A stretch of DNA of 41,107 nucleotides from Ignavibacteriota bacterium (GCA_016197185.1 JACPWH010000080.1:1-41107), one strand, 5' to 3'. Positions 9,301-18,432 are shown, numbered from the stretch's first letter. The notes: a model not told the origin generated them from the sequence alone. Numbers and translations are program-made.

Positions 9301-9511
9301 TTCAAATAATTCAGCTTCAATTTCAGCAGGTCAGTACGATCGGTTTGGTAATAGAATGTATTCTGCCCAAGCTGATGGCAATGGTGACGGTCAGGTTACA
9401 CAACTTGAAACATATCAAGCATATCTAAGATATGTTAAAGATGCTCAAGCACTTAGAGTCAATTATCAAACACCTCGCCAAGTATTCTTTGGCTTTATGC
9501 TTCAGTTCTAA
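6350..9511 (+). CDS. TonB-dependent receptor-like outer-membrane protein
   Basis: A 1053-residue protein from ATG 6350, chosen because AGGGAG precedes it and a signal peptide follows (LLLLVIVMITMPIVASA); the frame is open further upstream to 6287. Residues 20-100 form a carboxypeptidase-regulatory-like domain (SGKVVDEKGKPVGGASIRVK). A plug domain follows at about 140-240 (VDGLDVGD; VEEVQVLTGSFSAEYGNALG). The remainder is a beta-barrel ending in Phe (RQVFFGFMLQF). No TonB box was recognised. Near the C-terminus, residues 1009-1020 (DGNGDGQVTQLE) fit a canonical EF-hand calcium loop. It likely imports or handles a large substrate at the outer membrane. No SusD partner follows; the next gene encodes a very large secreted protein instead. 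Confidence 0.9.
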   Translation: MKRNLLLLVIVMITMPIVASAGITGILSGKVVDEKGKPVGGASIRVKGTTRGGNAKLNGTFNISNINSGTYEILVKAVNYKDYTTSVRISADQTTEITIKMVESVVQTKEVTITAESEKKLVNKDKIGTNRTANGEDNTKIARETVQGVVALTAGVQSTGAGFEVRGSRAEETQIRVDGLDVGDQFTGSFGNGGAAYSPTVSSFAVEEVQVLTGSFSAEYGNALGGIVNTVVKSGRVDKYEGFARWRTDAPSLFGKGGNGIQFMGKDQNTYEFGAGGPIPLLEGSTFFVTGKYAHEQFVNQNNHLSVIDPLGNNLGRLPFNQSWVQNVTGRLKFSFSDISLSVGGQYGISSRERGQWAWLYANEFGVTNIRTEGGRTFGDTNFIPESQAKPAVVNNNVNNLFVSINHVLGPSTYYEFRVSTNITNTDVSKRSSFSNPSLLGGIETYKPIDEFSQVPDPTNPTRFAAGSDRVIDVFQQLSTVKPTPSEDGYYMSQTFRQRNSITGYYEGAADNLTTKNAYGFVGVFNLHGNERQYDLRSSNFLQFDGNFNTIVNSSDLVKHNIKAGFELRTFVVKRFQNSLAWESSGFYDVYTDEFKNPYADNETAKRITEQPKKPISGAVYLQDQISYKGIIINPGVRFDFTDPNSTYRIQDTSFTPITSDSGFAKTNLKYQISPRITIAYPITDRSILNFSYGVYFQMPLLNQLFDSYNKDQVRSADILGDPQIKAQRNNQYEIAYNLQLTDDFAFDVTAYYKENFNQVGLKPAFSLGTLYWVYTVTEYGSSRGLEFTLKKRATNNIGLNLNYTLASTTSTGASATANYNLTPDPATGKLPFPMTPTPSDGDRRHQLTAIVDFNWAKDEGPSIGGIKPLENVNLNLTTRFQTGLPYTLLNRKGGTAISENNSERQPSWWQTDMRFSKDFPLQNWFGEGMGKTTIVFFVDILNLFNRTDFNKVYDRSSDPDQDYNEYAKLQSSYAATTYYKNASSNNSASISAGQYDRFGNRMYSAQADGNGDGQVTQLETYQAYLRYVKDAQALRVNYQTPRQVFFGFMLQF

Positions 9512-9563
9512 TAACTAAATCAAATTAAACAAAACTGTTTTATTACAGAGAGGAAAATCTCAA

Positions 9564-12500
9564 ATGAAAACATATCTTAAAATTACTATCTTTGTATTGA
9601 TGCTAGCTGTGTCGGGTATTAGTATCCAAGCACGGACAAAAGAGCAAAACAAAAATAAGAAACAAGAAGGAAGTCAAGTTCTTCGTGCTTCACTTGGAAC
9701 GTTCGATTTGCAACGGAATAAAGTAAGTAGTATTGATCTCTATACTACAAATTATGGGTTAATTGGACACAATGCAGCAGCTAATATTGGAGGTGGTGTA
9801 TGGCCTCGCGGTTCAGCGAATCAATATATTTTTGGCGGTGGAGTTTGGTTTGCAGCCAAAAAGATTGTAAGAGGTGACACTGCATTGCTTTGTGAAATCT
9901 CATATAGCCCCGGCTCAGGTACTTCGTGGTTTGCTCCTGGTATGATTGAAGATGGCGACAGTTATCTGGATGAGTTCAACAAAAAATACCGTGTGTATTT
10001 CTCGACTGATTTTAACAAAGGTGATGGAGTGCCAAGTAACCTGGCAGATGGTCCTAATTGGCCTATTTGGGATAATAGCCCTAATCCATTTGATACTATT
10101 GGACAAGATAGATATGTAGGGAATTATGTTTTTGATATTAACCAAAGAAATAATACTACGAACGCTAAGGGACCTGCATTCATTTCTCAAGAAGATATAT
10201 TTGCAGTATTTAAAGATACAGATCTTAGCCGTTATGAAGGTGGAGTTGAAACACGTCGTTCTCAAGGGTATCCTTTAAGACTTCAATACGAACAGATGAT
10301 TTATTCTTGGGGATTTGGAGACTACAAAGATTTTATGTTTATTAAATATATTGTAATTAATAAATCTAATGATACTTTGTATGACTGTTGGGCTGCTCCT
10401 GCTTATGATATGGACATAGCTACTACTACTAATTCAAGTGCTGGGGCTGATAACGATCATACTCGATATGTAAATGAAGTTGATACTCTAAATCTTGCTA
10501 TTCAGTGGTCAGGTACAAATCGTGGTGAGGCTGGAAAAGGATTCGGATATATTGGTTTTGATTTTTTAGAAAGTCCTGCTGTGGATGCAAATCGCAACAT
10601 TCGACATGACCAAAAGGCATATATATCTAAAGAGCAAATTGGATTGAAAACATTTAAAAGCTGGCCTATTACAGTTGACCCAACAGAAAATGCTGAGAGA
10701 TATAATTTTGTTTCTTCGATGGATAAAGACGGTGATATTGGCGGAGCAGGCGACAAACGGTTTTTGATGTCAACCGGACCATTTAATCTTCGCCCAAATG
10801 ATACTGCAAGAGTAGTTGTAGGACTCATGTTTGCAGCTACAGCGGCGGGACAAGATGCAGACGGAACTTTTAAAGATTTGATAAATCTAATTAGAATAGA
10901 TACATTTGCACAGGCAGTTTACGATAATAATTATAAAACTCCTAAAGCACCTGACGAGGCATTCGTATATTACAAACCGTTAAATAATGCTGTTCTCATA
11001 TCTTGGGACTCAACATCTGAGATGTCGTATGATCCCCTTGAAGAAGGTATGGATTTCTTAGGATATAAATTGTATCGCGCACGCCGTGATGACTTGGATA
11101 CATTTAATGTAGATCAGCAGAATAATGCGAAAAAAGGTCCTTTCGGCTGGAAACAGATTGCAGAATGGAAAATGGATTTGCCTTTCCTAAAATCACTAGT
11201 ATCAAATGGATTTGCTCCCGGTGCACCATTCTTCGATTCAGTAAGAATTGTACAACAGCTAAATACAAGTACATTTATTGTTAGAAGATTTGCCAATCAT
11301 ACTACGTTTACAAACCCTCTTGGAACAAACCAGTGGGGAAAATACTTCGGAGGTCTGTCAAGACAAGAACGCAGCGATCTTTTTACAGGCAAGATTATAG
11401 TTGATACTCTTCAAATTACAGTGGATAGACCAACATGGGGTAATTTTTCAGTAATTTCACCGTGGTTAATCTCAACTTTGCCTTCAGGGGAGATGATAGA
11501 TTTACCATGGTATCCTGGTCCACTTGTATCTAATGGTCAATTTAAATTAGCTGATTCGATAAAGTATGCAAATCTTACAAGAAGATTGAATGAATTATTG
11601 AATACAGGTAAAGCGGCAATGGTATTTCCCAATTTTGAACCTGATACAAATGTCCGTAAGAAAATTCGCAATGAAGTTATCATTCCATATATGAACAGTA
11701 TTACAAATAATAGTACGTTTATTGATATTGGAGATGATAATCGTGATGGAGTTGTAAATGAAGATGCTGATCCAGCTTTAACTGAAAAACTAATTAATAA
11801 TGTTCAGTATTTCTACAGATTAACTGCATGGGATGAAGGTGATTACAAAATTGCTTCACCAATAAAAATTAATACCGGTATTAAAGACAGGAATCAAATA
11901 TCAGCGTATCCCGGTGCTGCTCCGGCCGGTAATAATAATGGTATTGTACAAATTGTATCAGCAGACAGTAATCTATTGGGTGGCTTGTATAACTTCCAAT
12001 TTAAGGTGTTAGATCAGCAAAGATTTTCTCAATTGTTTGCAAATAGCGATAATGAAGGTCATGAATTGGAGTTAGAATTTCAACCGATGTGGGGAAGTGC
12101 ATTTTACCCAACTCCAACTGCTGAGTCGCCTAATCCAGCAGTTTGGGGATTGTATCAAAGAGAAATTACTCTTCGGGACAAAACAACAGGTAAAACATTG
12201 TTTAAAGGAAATACATATCTTGAGCCTGTGTTAGGGAAAGCACTTGTTGGATTTTCTGCGCCCGAACTGTTTACTGAAAATGCAGCAACATATATTGGCT
12301 CCGATACATTACAAATAGATACAATCAACGGTGAACAAAATAGTTTCGGAGTGCCTACAGATAAAGGTAGAATCCTAAGAATCGGAAGATTCACTACCGA
12401 AAAAACAGGTGATGACGGAGGAACTTATTCAAGTTTAATTGATAATGAAGCAAAACAAACACTTGGATTCTCTTTCGATTACGGTATCCAACAACAAGGT

Positions 12501-13667
12501 GGAAAACTACGTATTGATACTGCGTATGTATCAACTAATACAGGAGGAGCCTCTACGCCAGTTACTTATAATTCTGATATAGGCGATCAAATTTCCCTTA
12601 CAGAACGCGTAGATACAGTGTTTGACGAAACAGGCGCAGGTAGAATAGTATTTGGTAGCTTTAACAACGGACCTGCTCATTATGAAATTGAGTTTACTCC
12701 GGGTGGTACAGAAACTTTTACTGTGCCTGTAGGAAATACCGGTGTAACAAAAGATTTCACTGTAAACTACCTTACAATGAAAGTCTTTAATAAAATTTCA
12801 TACAAACGTTTAAATGAAAAAGGTGATTCAGTTACAGTAGGATACCCTAATGAAGTTCCCCTCGTAACTCAGGCTGTTGTTGCCCCTGAATTTCCATTAA
12901 GAACAGAAGTACCAATTGGTGCTTATGATCTTTCAGCTTTTGGGTGGGTAAATAGTAGAACATTAGTAACAGCTGCAGCAAGAGCAAAACAAGCCGCAGG
13001 ATTTGTAGGGCAACAAGGTCGTTACTACCTGTCTTCTATCCAGGAAGATCCTTCAGCACCTGGTAAATTCGATACATTGGATTTTGTTCATATTTTCCAG
13101 GCTTCGGGTGCTGAATTGGGATTAGATTATGCAAATAGAGGCAGACGTGACAGAGGTACTCTTCTTTGGGATGTAAAAAGTGGTTACACGTTTGGAAACG
13201 ACTTCAAGGTAGGAGATAAACTTCAATTTAATTTAACAGGTGGAGCTACCGGCTTACCAATGCCGGGCGCAAAAATATCTGCTAAAATTATATCGAGTGT
13301 TCCTAAAATTGATGAATATACAGATAATATGTTGGATCAAGTTAGAGTAGTTCCTAACCCATATTATGTTACTACCCAAATTCAACGTTCTCCGTATGAT
13401 GCAAAGATTTTCTTTACGAAACTGCCTAAGCAATGTACAATATCGATATATACTGTTTCAGGTGAATTGATAAAGAAACTTGAACATAATGAATTTACTT
13501 CGTCAGACCCAGCTATATACGCACTGGAAGTTTGGGACTTGATTGCAAGTAGCAAACAAAGAGTTGCAAGCCAAACATTAATAGCTAAAATTGAAACTCC
13601 AAACGGTGCTCAAACAATTCAAAAATTTTCAGTTGTAGTTGGAAGTTCACGTATAGTACCCGAATAA
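9564..13667 (+). CDS. Very large secreted protein with VPNPY-type C-terminal domain
   Basis: A 1367-residue protein with signal peptide (residues 1-23, LKITIFVLMLAVSGISIQA) and GAGAGG upstream of the ATG. No enzyme family was recognised. An acidic calcium-binding-like loop (DDNRDGVVNEDAD) lies at about 724-736, followed by a fibronectin-like strand (YFYRLTAWDEGDY). The C-terminal 120 residues (VRVVPNPYYVTT; CTISIYTVSGELIKKLEH) resemble the C-terminal targeting/FlgD-like domain common in Ignavibacteria-type secreted proteins, which suggests T9SS export. It sits 52 bases after the TonB-type receptor and before a PorV/PorQ gene. A strong hairpin ends the transcript, so receptor and secreted protein probably form one unit. 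Function is unknown; surface partnership with the receptor is inferred from position. Confidence 0.75.
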   Translation: MKTYLKITIFVLMLAVSGISIQARTKEQNKNKKQEGSQVLRASLGTFDLQRNKVSSIDLYTTNYGLIGHNAAANIGGGVWPRGSANQYIFGGGVWFAAKKIVRGDTALLCEISYSPGSGTSWFAPGMIEDGDSYLDEFNKKYRVYFSTDFNKGDGVPSNLADGPNWPIWDNSPNPFDTIGQDRYVGNYVFDINQRNNTTNAKGPAFISQEDIFAVFKDTDLSRYEGGVETRRSQGYPLRLQYEQMIYSWGFGDYKDFMFIKYIVINKSNDTLYDCWAAPAYDMDIATTTNSSAGADNDHTRYVNEVDTLNLAIQWSGTNRGEAGKGFGYIGFDFLESPAVDANRNIRHDQKAYISKEQIGLKTFKSWPITVDPTENAERYNFVSSMDKDGDIGGAGDKRFLMSTGPFNLRPNDTARVVVGLMFAATAAGQDADGTFKDLINLIRIDTFAQAVYDNNYKTPKAPDEAFVYYKPLNNAVLISWDSTSEMSYDPLEEGMDFLGYKLYRARRDDLDTFNVDQQNNAKKGPFGWKQIAEWKMDLPFLKSLVSNGFAPGAPFFDSVRIVQQLNTSTFIVRRFANHTTFTNPLGTNQWGKYFGGLSRQERSDLFTGKIIVDTLQITVDRPTWGNFSVISPWLISTLPSGEMIDLPWYPGPLVSNGQFKLADSIKYANLTRRLNELLNTGKAAMVFPNFEPDTNVRKKIRNEVIIPYMNSITNNSTFIDIGDDNRDGVVNEDADPALTEKLINNVQYFYRLTAWDEGDYKIASPIKINTGIKDRNQISAYPGAAPAGNNNGIVQIVSADSNLLGGLYNFQFKVLDQQRFSQLFANSDNEGHELELEFQPMWGSAFYPTPTAESPNPAVWGLYQREITLRDKTTGKTLFKGNTYLEPVLGKALVGFSAPELFTENAATYIGSDTLQIDTINGEQNSFGVPTDKGRILRIGRFTTEKTGDDGGTYSSLIDNEAKQTLGFSFDYGIQQQGGKLRIDTAYVSTNTGGASTPVTYNSDIGDQISLTERVDTVFDETGAGRIVFGSFNNGPAHYEIEFTPGGTETFTVPVGNTGVTKDFTVNYLTMKVFNKISYKRLNEKGDSVTVGYPNEVPLVTQAVVAPEFPLRTEVPIGAYDLSAFGWVNSRTLVTAAARAKQAAGFVGQQGRYYLSSIQEDPSAPGKFDTLDFVHIFQASGAELGLDYANRGRRDRGTLLWDVKSGYTFGNDFKVGDKLQFNLTGGATGLPMPGAKISAKIISSVPKIDEYTDNMLDQVRVVPNPYYVTTQIQRSPYDAKIFFTKLPKQCTISIYTVSGELIKKLEHNEFTSSDPAIYALEVWDLIASSKQRVASQTLIAKIETPNGAQTIQKFSVVVGSSRIVPE

Positions 13668-13683
13668 ATTATTCTTATGTAAG

Positions 13684-13711
13684 CACGGCCTCTCTATTTT
13701 GAGAGGTCGTG
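13684..13711 (+). terminator. Rho-independent-type terminator
   Basis: An 11-base stem (CACGGCCTCTC / GAGAGGTCGTG, one G-T pair) encloses a TATTTT loop, 16 bases after the stop of the large secreted protein. The T-run is weak (ATCTT). Confidence 0.7.
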
Positions 13712-13769
13712 ATCTTAAAAGAAACGAAAAATAATCTAATCTCAAATAAAAAATGTTAAGGAGATAAAT

Positions 13770-14846
13770 ATGAAAAAAATACTACAATATGCTCTATGGG
13801 TACTAATAGTTGGAGTAACTACTTTTTCTGTTATGCTTGCAGAGGATACTCAAACTTCAAATGGATCTTCAGCAGGAGATTTCAATAAAGTAGGCTCTGG
13901 AGGAGGGCAGTTCCTCAAAATTGGGGTTGGTGCCAGAGCAAATGCTATGGGCGGTGCCTACGGAAGTAATAGTAATGATATTTCTTCGCTCTATTGGAAT
14001 GTAGCAGGGATTGCAGATATTAATGGAATAGCCGGAAGTTTTTCATATACTTCATGGTTTGGTGGGTTTTCGCATAATTTTGTAGGTGGATGCATTCCCC
14101 TCGGCGATAAGTATCGTGCCGGTTTTAGTATCACTTCATTCACAAGTGGTAATATTCCGATTACAACAATTGAACAATCTCAAGGAACGGGTACAAATTA
14201 CTCGGTCTCTGACTTTGCATTGGGTCTTTCGTTCGGTGGCAATATTACTGAGCAATTCGCTTTCGGCGCAACTGTAAAATATGTTCAAAATGCTTTCTCA
14301 AATGTTTCTGCCGGTGGAGTAGCTTTCGATGTAGGTTCAATTTATAAAACAGGTTTTCAGGGAACAAACGTTGCGTTCTCAATACATAATCTTGGTGGGC
14401 AACAAAGTTATTCAGGGCAGGGACTTAATGTTACAAATACTACTGTTGACGGATTAGTGTCAAATCCGGTAGATCAACAGTATTTAACGAGTCCATTTAA
14501 CCTACCGCTTATTTTTCGTGCAAATATTTCGACTGATGTGATGAGTATTATTAACGGAGAAGCAATTACTCCTGAAGATGCAGATCACAAATGGATTGCA
14601 TCTTTAGGATTCGAAACACTTTCCGATTCTCCAGAACAATTCTCGATCGGGACAGAGTATGTATGGAAAAATTTTGTAGCCATCAGAGGTGGTTATCGTT
14701 TTGGACATGATTCATTCGGTGTTTCAGGCGGATTAGGGCTTAAATACATAAGTGGCGGTTTTGATGGTCAACTTGATTATTCAATAAGTCCTACACAAGC
14801 TCTTGGTTTAGTTAACCGCTTTACTGTTTCGGTAAGAGTGCCATAA
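13770..14846 (+). CDS. PorV/PorQ family outer-membrane protein
   Basis: A 358-residue protein with AAGGAG before the ATG and a signal peptide at about residues 1-25. The mature N-terminus FLKIGVGARANAMGGAYGS and the following DISSLYWNVAGIA match the PorV/PorQ (FadL-related) family. Alternating amphipathic strands follow and the chain ends in FTVSVRVP. In known T9SS, PorV shuttles cargo from the translocon to the attachment complex, while PorQ is an accessory; which role applies here cannot be decided. It lies directly after a putative T9SS cargo gene and before a GWxTD gene. Terminators on both sides suggest its own transcript. Confidence 0.88.
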   Translation: MKKILQYALWVLIVGVTTFSVMLAEDTQTSNGSSAGDFNKVGSGGGQFLKIGVGARANAMGGAYGSNSNDISSLYWNVAGIADINGIAGSFSYTSWFGGFSHNFVGGCIPLGDKYRAGFSITSFTSGNIPITTIEQSQGTGTNYSVSDFALGLSFGGNITEQFAFGATVKYVQNAFSNVSAGGVAFDVGSIYKTGFQGTNVAFSIHNLGGQQSYSGQGLNVTNTTVDGLVSNPVDQQYLTSPFNLPLIFRANISTDVMSIINGEAITPEDADHKWIASLGFETLSDSPEQFSIGTEYVWKNFVAIRGGYRFGHDSFGVSGGLGLKYISGGFDGQLDYSISPTQALGLVNRFTVSVRVP

Positions 14847-14897
14847 TATATTTATTTGAAATATTAATTTCATATATATATGTATAGTTGAATGCTT

Positions 14898-14932
14898 ATT
14901 GCCGTTGGATGATTTATTCAACGGCAATTTTT
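14898..14932 (+). terminator. Rho-independent terminator
   Basis: ATTGCCGTTG pairs perfectly with CAACGGCAAT across an 11-base loop and is followed by TTTTTATTT, 52 bases after the PorV/PorQ stop. Confidence 0.85.
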
Positions 14933-14976
14933 ATTTGAATATGACGTTTATGTATTTAACGAAAGGGGAAAAGACT

Positions 14977-16404
14977 ATGAAAAATCGACTGTTTATTTTT
15001 TTAGCTACTTTTTTAATGATGGTAGCAATTCAAACAGAAGCAAAGAAAATTCCATTTACCGTAGATGCTGCTCAATTCCGATATGACGATACCCATAGTT
15101 TATGTGAATTTTACTACTCTTTCCCCGATACAGCATTACGATATATTAAAAATGGTAATAAATATATTGGTTCGCTTAGAATAAACCTGCAAATAAACTC
15201 CTCGACTCTTGGGGTAGTTGATAAAAAAAAATGGATTTCAGATAATATATCAGATACAGCTATCCGTACTCATCGAAGGAATCTGATAGGTCAGAAGTCT
15301 TTTATCTTATCACCGGGACAATATACAGTCGAAATAGAAATTTATGATATCAATGATTCAACAACTAATGCAAAAACAACGTTGCAATTAATTGTAAGAA
15401 CTGTACCTAAAAACTCAATTGCTCTAAGTGATATTGAGCTTGCTTCTCGAATATACCCGCAAAACTCATCTTCAGCAGATGAAGTCAATTCCGTTTTTGC
15501 AAAAAACAACTTCATAGTTGTGCCTAATCCCAAACATGAATTTATAGGTACAGAGCCTTCGCTTTCAATATATTCTGAAATATATAACGCAAAAACATTT
15601 GCACATGATAGTATTCGAGTAGAGTATAAAATTCTTGATGGTGCTAAACGCGAACAATTTACCGTGCAACTTTTACGCCCGGCACTTTCTGATGCAATAG
15701 TTGAATCCACTTCAATACCTTTGGATGGATTATCCAGCGGATTGTATTATCTTCAACTTATGGTGCAGTCGGTATCTAATCCCACTGATAATATAACAGC
15801 AATTAAGAAGTTTTATGTGCTAAACCCTGAAATGCCCGTTGAACTCGCCCCTTCACTAAGCGAAGATGAGTTATTCCATTCGAGTGAATTTGCTACTTTA
15901 TCCGCAAAACGAGTAGAAGATGAGTATAGCAAAGCAAAAATATTGGCTACTCATGCTGAAGTTCAATTGTATGAATCAATTAATGACAATATTGCTAAAC
16001 AAAAATTTCTGTATCGTTTCTGGAAAGAAAGAGACCCTAAGCCCGAAACACCGCAAAATGAACGCTTAGACGACTTTCGAAAGGCAATTGCACATGCAAA
16101 TACTTTTTTCTCAAACATTCTGATAAAAGAGGGCTGGAAAACAGATCAGGGTAGAGTTTTGATGAAATATGGTTTCCCTTCACAAGTTGATAGGCATACA
16201 AATGAATCAGGTGTTCGCCCTTATGAAATATGGTATATAGACGGAAAACAAGGGGGTATCCAATTTCAATTTGTAGATTTAAAAGGTTTTGGTAATTATA
16301 TTCAAATTAACTCAACAGCTATTGGTGAGCCTCGTAATGACAGATGGTTCGAGCAATATGTTCAAATGTTCGATTCAGGTAGCAACCAGTTAGACCCACC
16401 ATAG
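14977..16404 (+). CDS. Exported GWxTD domain protein
   Basis: A 475-residue protein from ATG 14977, preceded by GAAAGGGG. The frame is open upstream to 14899, but that start lies inside the terminator hairpin. The signal peptide is residues 1-22 (LFIFLATFLMMVAIQTEA). The middle consists of beta-sandwich-like segments. The C-terminal domain contains GWKTDQGRVLMKYGFP at 386-401, then an EIWYID strand and GIQFQFVD, which defines the GWxTD family found across FCB and related bacteria. The family has no established biochemical function; periplasmic or envelope placement is inferred from the signal peptide. The acyltransferase gene starts 13 bases later, so the two may be co-transcribed. Confidence 0.88.
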   Translation: MKNRLFIFLATFLMMVAIQTEAKKIPFTVDAAQFRYDDTHSLCEFYYSFPDTALRYIKNGNKYIGSLRINLQINSSTLGVVDKKKWISDNISDTAIRTHRRNLIGQKSFILSPGQYTVEIEIYDINDSTTNAKTTLQLIVRTVPKNSIALSDIELASRIYPQNSSSADEVNSVFAKNNFIVVPNPKHEFIGTEPSLSIYSEIYNAKTFAHDSIRVEYKILDGAKREQFTVQLLRPALSDAIVESTSIPLDGLSSGLYYLQLMVQSVSNPTDNITAIKKFYVLNPEMPVELAPSLSEDELFHSSEFATLSAKRVEDEYSKAKILATHAEVQLYESINDNIAKQKFLYRFWKERDPKPETPQNERLDDFRKAIAHANTFFSNILIKEGWKTDQGRVLMKYGFPSQVDRHTNESGVRPYEIWYIDGKQGGIQFQFVDLKGFGNYIQINSTAIGEPRNDRWFEQYVQMFDSGSNQLDPP

Positions 16405-16417
16405 AATTTTCAGTACA

Positions 16418-17296
16418 ATGAAGCAATTTGGAAATTATGTTATAGCGTTATGCTTACGTGGTATTGGTCTTGTTTGTGGAAATGTATCAATAAAACTACG
16501 TATAAAAGCTGGTGCCGCTATAGGCTTTGTTTTGCGACTCAGCAGCAAAAAACGTTTTCGAATTACATATCAAAACATACAATTAGCATTCCCTGAAAAA
16601 ACAAATGCGTGGCATCTGAAAACCGCTCGTGGATCATATAGAAATTTGGGGATAATACTTGCAGAAATAGTATCATTTCCATGGTTGAATGATTCAAAAA
16701 TTAAGGAATTGATTCATTACAAAAATATTGAATTAATAGATAAAGCAGCTTCCCGGGGGAAAGGGCTTATTCTCCTTTCGGGACATTATGGAAATTGGGA
16801 GATGCTTGCATATTCTGCTGGATTGCTATCAGGAATTTCAATAGGTATTGTTGTAATTCATCAGCATAATCCTTATGCTGATGCGCATATCAATACTTTC
16901 CGTACTCGTCATAATAATTCGATTATTCCAACTGCAAATGCTGCCAGACAAATAGTGCAAAAACTCCGTAAAGGTGAAACGGTTGCCTTGCTCGCCGACC
17001 AAGCCGCAGATGGGGCAAAAGATATTTTTGTAGATTTTTTTGGTCGTCAGGCAGCTACGTATGAAGCACCTGCAGCATTGGCATTGAAATTTGGATCACC
17101 AATAATAATCGGTTTCCCAAAACGTGAAGAAAACGGAACATATTGGGTTGAATTAAAAGAAATCACTCATGATGATTTGGAATACTCCAAAGATGGGATT
17201 GTAGAATTAACAAAACGGCACGTTGATGCTTTAGAGCAAGCCGTAAGAGAAAATCCTGAATTATGGGCATGGCAACATAACCGATGGAAAAAATGA
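16418..17296 (+). CDS. Lipid A-type lysophospholipid acyltransferase (LpxL/HtrB family)
   Basis: A 292-residue protein of typical family length. The HX4E catalytic motif is HYGNWE at residues 123-128, preceded by GKGLILLSG. A second conserved block (GETVALLADQAADGAKDIFV) binds the acceptor in relatives. An N-terminal hydrophobic segment anchors the family to the inner membrane. Members add a secondary acyl chain to Kdo2-lipid A from acyl-ACP; the exact lipid here is not known. The C-terminus (WAWQHNRWKK) is also typical. The gene overlaps the GT9 glycosyltransferase by 13 bases, so both enzymes are probably made together for LPS or a related glycolipid. Confidence 0.9.
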   Translation: MKQFGNYVIALCLRGIGLVCGNVSIKLRIKAGAAIGFVLRLSSKKRFRITYQNIQLAFPEKTNAWHLKTARGSYRNLGIILAEIVSFPWLNDSKIKELIHYKNIELIDKAASRGKGLILLSGHYGNWEMLAYSAGLLSGISIGIVVIHQHNPYADAHINTFRTRHNNSIIPTANAARQIVQKLRKGETVALLADQAADGAKDIFVDFFGRQAATYEAPAALALKFGSPIIIGFPKREENGTYWVELKEITHDDLEYSKDGIVELTKRHVDALEQAVRENPELWAWQHNRWKK

Positions 17297-18339
17297 ACAT
17301 CACTGAATTCTCTCAATTCGCAATTATTCAGACCGCATTCCTGGGTGATGTTGCTCTAACACTTCCTTTAGCAGATGCTATAAGACATTATCAACCCGAA
17401 GCCGAAATTACTTTTGTTACTACACCGATTGCTGCACCCCTTGTTGAATGCTCGGATTCTGTTAGTAGAGTGCTCAAATATGACAAGAGAAAAACACATA
17501 GCGGATTAAAAGGCATCAGTTTAATCGCTGACGAACTGAAGCAAAGTAGTATCGATTGCATAATTGCACCACATCGTTCTCTGCGAACTACATTACTTTC
17601 CATTCTAGCACACCCAAAGTATTCTATCGGATTTTCTCGTAATGCAGCTTCATTTTTATACTCAAAACGAGTTAATTACTTCACTCGTCTTCACGAAGTA
17701 GAACGAAACATAATGCTCCTTACAGCATTTGATGATATTCAAAACCCAATCGAAAAGCCTATATCTCCACCAAGTATAACAATTCCCAATTTTGATAATG
17801 AAAATGTAAGTAATTTAATTAATCATTATCAACTATATTCTCCAATAATTGCTTTTGCACCGGGTTCGGTATGGGCAACCAAACGTTGGTGTGAAGAGTA
17901 CTTTATTTCTACATCTGAATATTTTGTTTCAAAAGGATATTCATGTGTTTTTATCGGTGGGAATGAAGACTCTGAATTATGCAATCGTTTGGCAGTAGCT
18001 TCAGGTGCAATTTCGCTGGCTGGGGAAACATCCATTGTCCAAACAATTGATCTTTTAAAACGATGTGGAGCAATACTTACCAACGACTCAGCCCCTACAC
18101 ACCTTGCTTGGATTGCCGGATGCCCTGCTGTTACAATTTTTGGTGCTACTTCACCAAAAATCGGATTTGCACCTCGAGGAGACCGGAGTGTTATTATTCA
18201 GAATGAAACTCTTGCGTGCCGTCCCTGCGCCATTCATGGCGGGAATCAATGCCCACTTGGTACACTTGAGTGTATGAAATCTGTTAGACCCGAGCGTGCA
18301 ACAAGAGCAATTGAAAATATTCTTGTAAATATGATGTAG
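17284..18339 (+). CDS. Glycosyltransferase family 9 (heptosyltransferase-like)
   Basis: A 351-residue GT-B enzyme. The N-terminal motif FLGDVALTLPLADAIRHYQP, the central FAPGSVWATKRWCEEYF and the nucleotide-site block TNDSAPTHLAWIAGCPAVTI followed by FGATSP are those of ADP-heptose:LPS heptosyltransferases (WaaF/WaaC/RfaF type). Near the end lies the Cys-containing stretch CRPCAIHGGNQCPLGTLECM usual for this family. It should transfer a heptose-like sugar to the inner core or a related acceptor at the cytoplasmic face; donor and acceptor are inferred. The gene starts within the acyltransferase gene; an alternative ATG lies nine bases in. Confidence 0.9.
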   Translation: MEKMNITEFSQFAIIQTAFLGDVALTLPLADAIRHYQPEAEITFVTTPIAAPLVECSDSVSRVLKYDKRKTHSGLKGISLIADELKQSSIDCIIAPHRSLRTTLLSILAHPKYSIGFSRNAASFLYSKRVNYFTRLHEVERNIMLLTAFDDIQNPIEKPISPPSITIPNFDNENVSNLINHYQLYSPIIAFAPGSVWATKRWCEEYFISTSEYFVSKGYSCVFIGGNEDSELCNRLAVASGAISLAGETSIVQTIDLLKRCGAILTNDSAPTHLAWIAGCPAVTIFGATSPKIGFAPRGDRSVIIQNETLACRPCAIHGGNQCPLGTLECMKSVRPERATRAIENILVNMM

Positions 18340-18356
18340 GCTTTTGCTGAAAAGCC
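18339..18356 (+). terminator. Possible short terminator hairpin
   Basis: GGCTTTT pairs with AAAAGCC around GCTG, starting at the last base of the GT9 stop codon. No T-run follows, so termination is uncertain. Confidence 0.35.
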
Positions 18357-18432
18357 GCGTCTGAAAGCTGAAAATTTTGTATTTTGCTACAAAAAATAGA
18401 AAATTTGAAGCTATTTATCTCCTCGAAAAATA

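Noticed and set aside
14868-14882. TAATTTCATATATATA shared with 20776-20790
   Set aside because: Simple AT sequence in two intergenic spots; no further shared context to call it a repeat family or promoter.
14899-14976. Upstream start for the GWxTD gene
   Set aside because: It lies within the terminator hairpin of the preceding gene, and ATG 14977 opens the signal peptide.
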